64,000 nucleotides of DNA. Origin: Nothopassalora personata. Taxonomy: Eukaryota; Ascomycota; Dothideomycetes; Mycosphaerellales; Mycosphaerellaceae. Positions 59,973 through 64,000 of the stretch are shown one piece after another; the stretch's first letter is position 1; each line of letters starts with the position of its first letter. The position numbers were made by a program, and so were the translations under genes. The stretch spans positions 1,172,573 through 1,236,572 of the forward strand of contig CM066297.1 in NCBI GenBank assembly GCA_033816765.1, in the 5' to 3' direction. The notes beneath the pieces were generated by a model that saw nothing but the letters and a program-made list of their open reading frames with translations, was not told the origin of the DNA and searched no databases.

Positions 59973-61673
59973 ATGCCGATAGTCCGCTCTATATCGATCG
60001 CCTCGATCAGCGCCATCATCGTTGCCGTCGTCCTGCAGTATGCTTGGGACAACCTATACGTGACCGAGCACTGCTACACAGCCATTAGGACATTATCAGA
60101 TGATCAGCCAAGGGCCAACTGCTTCAAGGTATCCAACTCTGGTCTGTTCAAGCAGGTGTACACAAAGCCGATCACTACGCCCACATCGGGAATTCAAGAC
60201 GGGTACGTTCTACCGGGTCTCATTGATGGTCATGGTCATGTTTTACAGTATGGAGAACTGCTGCATTCTGTTGATCTGTTCCAATCAGAGTCACTCCACG
60301 AAGTACGCGGACGAGTCAAGGACTATCTGAGCAAGACTCCTGGCGAAGGAACGGCGTCTTCCTGGATTGGAGGCACTGGCTGGGACCAAGCGGCTTTCGG
60401 TCGCATGCCGACAGCGGCAGATCTTGACCAAGACCTTGAGCTCGAAGGCAAGTACATCATGCTTGATCGTGTCGACGTACACTGCGTCTGGGTGTCTCAG
60501 GCCGTGCTAGACCTTCTTCCTGAGCCACTTCCTGACCACGTAGATGGTGGCGAAATTGTCCGAAAGCCAGGGCTTGGCGTGTTCTGTGACAATGCTATCG
60601 ACATTGTCCAAGCAGTATATCCGAAGCCGGGCAAGGCAAAGAAGTCTCAGTGGCTTAGTAGCGCAATGTTGAGCCTCAATTCGCTTGGCGTGGTCGGGGT
60701 GCACGACGCTGGTGTCACTCCGACAGACCTCGAGCTGTACGAAGAAAAGGCCAAGTCCAAGGACTGGACTGTACGGGTGTACGCCATGTTCGAGTGTACA
60801 GCCCGAAACACTTTCTGCCCAGACACTGCTCAAAAAATCTCTACCAAGGATGAAATGCTTACCGTGAAGAGCGTCAAGCTCTTCGCAGATGGTGCACTTG
60901 GCAGCTGGGGTAGCGCAATGCTCGAGGAGTACAGTGATCGACCTGGCGATGTGGGATCTCTGCTCGTCAATGCTAGCACACTCACATCACTCGCCAAATC
61001 CTGGGCTGCCGCTGACTATCAGGTCAATATTCACGCTATTGGCGATCGCGCCAATAGGTACACCGTCGACGCCTTGGAAGCTGCCCTCAAGGAGGTCTGC
61101 ATGGAAGAAGGCCAATCCCTCTCAGACTGTCAAGCTTTTCGACGCTTCCGAATTGAGCATTCTCAGATCATACATCCTGAGGATCAGCTTCGAATGCACA
61201 CCCTCGGCATCATTCCAAGCATACAGCCAACACACGCCACAAGCGACATGGCATATGCACAAGACCGTCTTGGGAAGAAGCGAGCAGAGGAGGAAGCATA
61301 CCGGATGCAGTCTCTCATCGACTTGCATCCAATTCTCGGCAGTGATTTTCCAGTCGAGCCAGCGAACCCATTCGAAGGTATGTATGCTGCTGTCACGCGC
61401 CGCTCGCCTCGGACGGGCCGCGGTCGTAATGGGGTGGACGAAGGGTGGCATGTCGAGGAGACGTTGACGACGAAAGAAGCACTCCGTGGCTTTACGCTTC
61501 ATCCGGCACGTGGTGCATTCATGGAGGGCACAGCCGGTGTGATACAAGATGGTGCTTTTGCAGATTGGATTGTGCTGGATCAGGACATTGAGAAGATTCC
61601 CGTGGAGGAGCTGAGGCATATCAGAGTGCGGGAGACTTGGGTAGGAGGTCGTCAGGTTTATAAGAGAAGCTAA
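59973..61673 (+). CDS. Membrane-anchored amidohydrolase (amidohydrolase-3/YtcJ-like), 566 aa
   Basis: A metal-dependent hydrolase of the amidohydrolase superfamily, YtcJ-like branch. Starting at 59973, the protein opens with a short hydrophobic anchor (SISIASISAIIVAVVLQYAW), so it is probably membrane-bound or exported. Metal-binding and catalytic features: LPGLIDGHGHVLQYG (H-x-H on strand 1), VKSVKLFADGALGSWGSAML (the conserved K-x-x-x-DGA-LGS loop), NIHAIGDRANRYTVDALEAA, FRIEHSQIIHPEDQLR (E-H-x-Q) and LHPILGSDFPVEPANPFEGM with the active-site Asp. The C terminus GTAGVIQDGAFADWIVLDQD is the small beta-sandwich tail of the superfamily. Complete, single exon. The natural substrate is unknown; relatives act on N-formyl/N-acyl or imidazolone-like bonds. 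Confidence 0.88.
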   Translation: MPIVRSISIASISAIIVAVVLQYAWDNLYVTEHCYTAIRTLSDDQPRANCFKVSNSGLFKQVYTKPITTPTSGIQDGYVLPGLIDGHGHVLQYGELLHSVDLFQSESLHEVRGRVKDYLSKTPGEGTASSWIGGTGWDQAAFGRMPTAADLDQDLELEGKYIMLDRVDVHCVWVSQAVLDLLPEPLPDHVDGGEIVRKPGLGVFCDNAIDIVQAVYPKPGKAKKSQWLSSAMLSLNSLGVVGVHDAGVTPTDLELYEEKAKSKDWTVRVYAMFECTARNTFCPDTAQKISTKDEMLTVKSVKLFADGALGSWGSAMLEEYSDRPGDVGSLLVNASTLTSLAKSWAAADYQVNIHAIGDRANRYTVDALEAALKEVCMEEGQSLSDCQAFRRFRIEHSQIIHPEDQLRMHTLGIIPSIQPTHATSDMAYAQDRLGKKRAEEEAYRMQSLIDLHPILGSDFPVEPANPFEGMYAAVTRRSPRTGRGRNGVDEGWHVEETLTTKEALRGFTLHPARGAFMEGTAGVIQDGAFADWIVLDQDIEKIPVEELRHIRVRETWVGGRQVYKRS

Positions 61674-63135
61674 TGCAGATGATCGGGCACGATCAAGAGA
61701 GGTGACGCTGAAGACATTGTTGGCATGATCGATGCGTATGAGACTCGATCCAGTCGTGCTGCTCTGCTTGCTGCTCACACGATACGATGATCGGCCCGTC
61801 TAGCGGACGCGGACGTTGGTGAGATGTAGTGAATGAAATGCTTGGCGTCAAGCAGTATAGAGTGTTGCTTCGTCAAAGGCGGATGCTGTCAACGACCGGC
61901 GTCCAAGTCCATTTTTGGCACCGCAATGATGCAAGACCTCATCTTTGTACGACCGTGTTGCATGCCGATATGGCTGGATACAGCGAGCTTGGCATCCTCC
62001 ATGTTCATAGGTCAGACGATGACGATCTGATTCCAGCCGCAGCTCGGGAAGTAATGCTGCTGGAGGCGCACAGTCAGCATTTAGGGTGACATGCACGTTG
62101 AGCAGGTCGCTGCCCTCGCGCCCTCTTGGCACGACTTGTCGCCGCAATGTGCAAGCAAGCGCTATCGTTCCATCTAGACGTGGAGATGTCTTGTGCTAGA
62201 TGATGTTTCACGGCCGCTTGCAGGATGGACTCGGCCACGTGAGATGGGGAGAGAAGTTCAGTTAAGCGCCCGGAATAGCAGCAGGGTATACTTTTGCACC
62301 AATCAGATCCATTGTAGCCCCTTCCGGGTGTGACCCGAAGGCTAGCCGAAGGGTTCTATGCTGCAGGGTCGATGCACTTCGGACAGCTCATGACCAATCG
62401 TGCTCTGCAGTGGTATCACGTCGCGGCGCCTAGAGACTTGATGTGGCAGCACAGATGGTCGCTGGAGCCGGAAGCTTTGGTTGGTGAGGACATACGCTCT
62501 TGGTGTGTCGTCGTGGTGTAATTCTATGTCGAGGTCCTCCCGAGTCGGAGGCTGTACATGATTTCATATTTCGTTGTCGTCGTCGTCGTCGTCGTCGTCG
62601 TCTTACGGGACATAGGACGTCCTTCTTTCAGCTTGCCACGCAAAGAATATCCCCAGACATGCAGACTTAGGTGTGGGCTCTCCCGCCAAAGTAAACCTCC
62701 CGCAGCTCGACCTATCACAAGCGCCAGAGCACAACTGTAAATTGGTGAGTATCCGTCCGTCTCTGCACACGTCTCCCATCGGTGCTCTCCTCTCCCAGCT
62801 CCAAGGCCCCTCCCTCCAGACCAGTTCCCTCGCCGGAGAAGCTACCGTCGTCCCGCAGGCGCCCAGCTCATCAGCAGCTTGAATCGCATGTGTCCGTGCG
62901 AAGCGCCAGTCTACTCTTCAGTCGAGGATACCCATTCAAGACCTGCTCTTGCTTTCCTCCCCAGCTGGACTCTCCCAAACTTGCTATTGCTACCATACAC
63001 TCTCTAATCGCTGCTTCTGCGCATCCCGACCGAAGAGCTGGCCTCTTGTTTCTTTCTGCTATCTAGAGGAACCACTTTAGGCCGTCTCACGTCACGCCAC
63101 GCCACGCCATTCCTAGCTTGGGCATATCTGACAGC
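61674..63135. other. Intergenic region, about 1.5 kb, no supported gene
   Basis: Contains a (GTC)9 array at 62576-62602 and short overlapping frames. From about 62,740 to 63,120 the sequence is pyrimidine-rich and ends just before the next ATG, consistent with a long 5' leader and promoter. Confidence 0.5.
62576..62602. repeat. (GTC)9 microsatellite
   Basis: Nine perfect GTC units in non-coding DNA. Confidence 0.95.
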
Positions 63136-64000
63136 ATGTCAGATAGTCAGACCAAAGAAGTCCAAGTCGCCGTGCTGGCGCGTAAGGCTTCGGACGGAAG
63201 CTCGTCTACACTCTCGGTCAAGCCGCCATCACTGCGATCACCGAGAACAGCGCGCTTTGCTGAGGCCACGGCGGTCAACTCGCCCATCGAGCCTTCGAAG
63301 ACCGCCAGGAACCCGTTCAAGGACCCTCCGACAAAGTACTACATGGCACAGCCTCAGGATGTCGGCTTCGGCTACATCAACAAGCATGAGTCGGTCGAGA
63401 TGCCTGACGATGACTATCAACCACCACTCACCGCAAGGACAATCCCGAAGAGTCCTCTCAAGAGTGCCATGAAGACACCCGGTGCTCCTCCTCGAGACTT
63501 GAACGCCATCCTCAGCCCGACGTTTCGAGAAGAGCAAGTCCTGGAGAAGCATGAGGCCTACACTGAGAAGGAGCAGGCGAAAGATCTCGTAAGTTAAGCC
63601 GTACTCCATGACAGTCTTATTGACACTGACTAGTCCAACAGAAAGTCAAGACACGAGTTCGAATAGCAAAGCTGATGCTGAGAGGCGTCAACTTCTCCTG
63701 CTCTCTGATCGTCCTTGCCATGCTTGCTTCCACTTTCACAATCTTCAACGCCACCAAGGCCATACCTGCACGCAACAACCTTCCACCGTGGGCGGAAAAC
63801 CAAAAGATCTGGCCACAGGTTCTTCTCCTCAGCATTGCTTGTGTCTCGCTCTTCGCCAGCATCATCATCTTCTACGCATACTGGAAAGGCGGGCATCGGC
63901 GAGCGGAGAAGATGGCAGTCTACTACACAGCATTCTCGGTCGTCTTCTTCATCTTCAGTATCGTTATGTGGGCAATTGGTGCGGCTGTGTTACAGCAGTC
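63136..64000 (+). CDS. Multi-pass membrane protein, 3' end outside the window
   Basis: Exon 1 is 63136-63588 and exon 2 starts at 63642 after a 53-nt intron (GTAAGT, branch ACTGAC, acceptor CAACAG), phase 0; the frame is open at base 64000. The first 150 residues are polar with Ser/Pro/Lys-rich motifs (MSDSQTKEVQVAVLARKASD; NPFKDPPTKYYMAQPQDVGF; KSPLKSAMKTPGAPP), likely cytosolic. Exon 2 begins KVKTRVRIAKLMLRGVNFSC and then shows membrane segments SLIVLAMLASTFTIF, VLLLSIACVSLFASIIIFYA and YTAFSVVFFIFSIVMWAIGA. This topology (long N-tail, then four-helix-like core) resembles fungal MARVEL-type or related membrane proteins, but the end is missing, so I give no family. Confidence 0.75.

Overview
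The window looks like nuclear DNA of a filamentous ascomycete. Its introns are short (about 48-113 nt, GT-AG, usually with a CTRAC-like branch site just before the AG). It carries Dothideomycete-style families (F-box-like arrays, a Zn2Cys6 factor, a heme-thiolate peroxygenase, a PsiD-like decarboxylase) and long low-complexity proteins. A Mycosphaerellales-type genome is my best guess; this is inference from protein style, not a database match. I saw no tRNA, rRNA, CRISPR array or recognisable transposase.

Layout. 1-5.1 kb: 3' part of a long proline/glutamine-rich protein gene and its upstream region. 5.1-12.1 kb: a compact accessory block that reads as a small biosynthetic cluster. It holds a stand-alone adenylation-domain ligase, an MFS transporter, a PsiD/phosphatidylserine-decarboxylase-like enzyme reading away from the transporter, and a SAM-dependent methyltransferase whose 3' end carries a diverged tandem copy of itself. 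12.5-14.6 kb: LSM6 and TRM112 head to head, then an SRPBCC-domain protein. 15.3-17.6 kb: an orphan gene with internal repeats and a relic reading frame with three stops. 17.9-27 kb: a PIF1-family helicase with an RNase H1-like N-terminal domain, then conserved genes (mitoribosomal mS29/DAP3, tropomyosin, Rrp17/Nol12-type factor, BIG1/V-ATPase S1-like protein). 28-33.4 kb: an unrecognised gene and a Zn2Cys6 regulator. 33.8-36.8 kb: ornithine aminotransferase and a secreted alpha/beta hydrolase. 36.8-40.5 kb: decayed genes, namely a cysteine-rich relic, a pseudogene of the AsaB/CTB9-type hydroxylase/desaturase family and a frame-broken F-box-like gene. 40.7-45 kb: two further F-box-like paralogues, PAM17 and a membrane protein with an apparent frameshift. 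45.4-49.6 kb: an unknown membrane protein, an unspecific peroxygenase/chloroperoxidase and a DUF1749 hydrolase. 50-51.3 kb: two arrays of an 11-bp-periodic TTGTCACAAAT-type repeat with long G runs, beside a PHD-finger mini-gene. 53.7-64 kb: a 1392-aa disordered protein, a multi-SANT/Myb gene with a frame break, a membrane-anchored amidohydrolase, and the start of a multi-pass membrane protein that runs off the end.

How genes may work together. The clearest functional unit is 5.1-12.1 kb: activation of a carboxylic or amino acid, decarboxylation to an amine, methylation and export. This is proposed from the family content and compact arrangement only; the product is unknown. Elsewhere the window alternates single-copy housekeeping genes with lineage-restricted or decaying genes, as expected for a chromosome arm under gene turnover.

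Exon boundaries were read by eye from splice motifs and frame continuity. Where a start or splice site is not settled, the entry says so.
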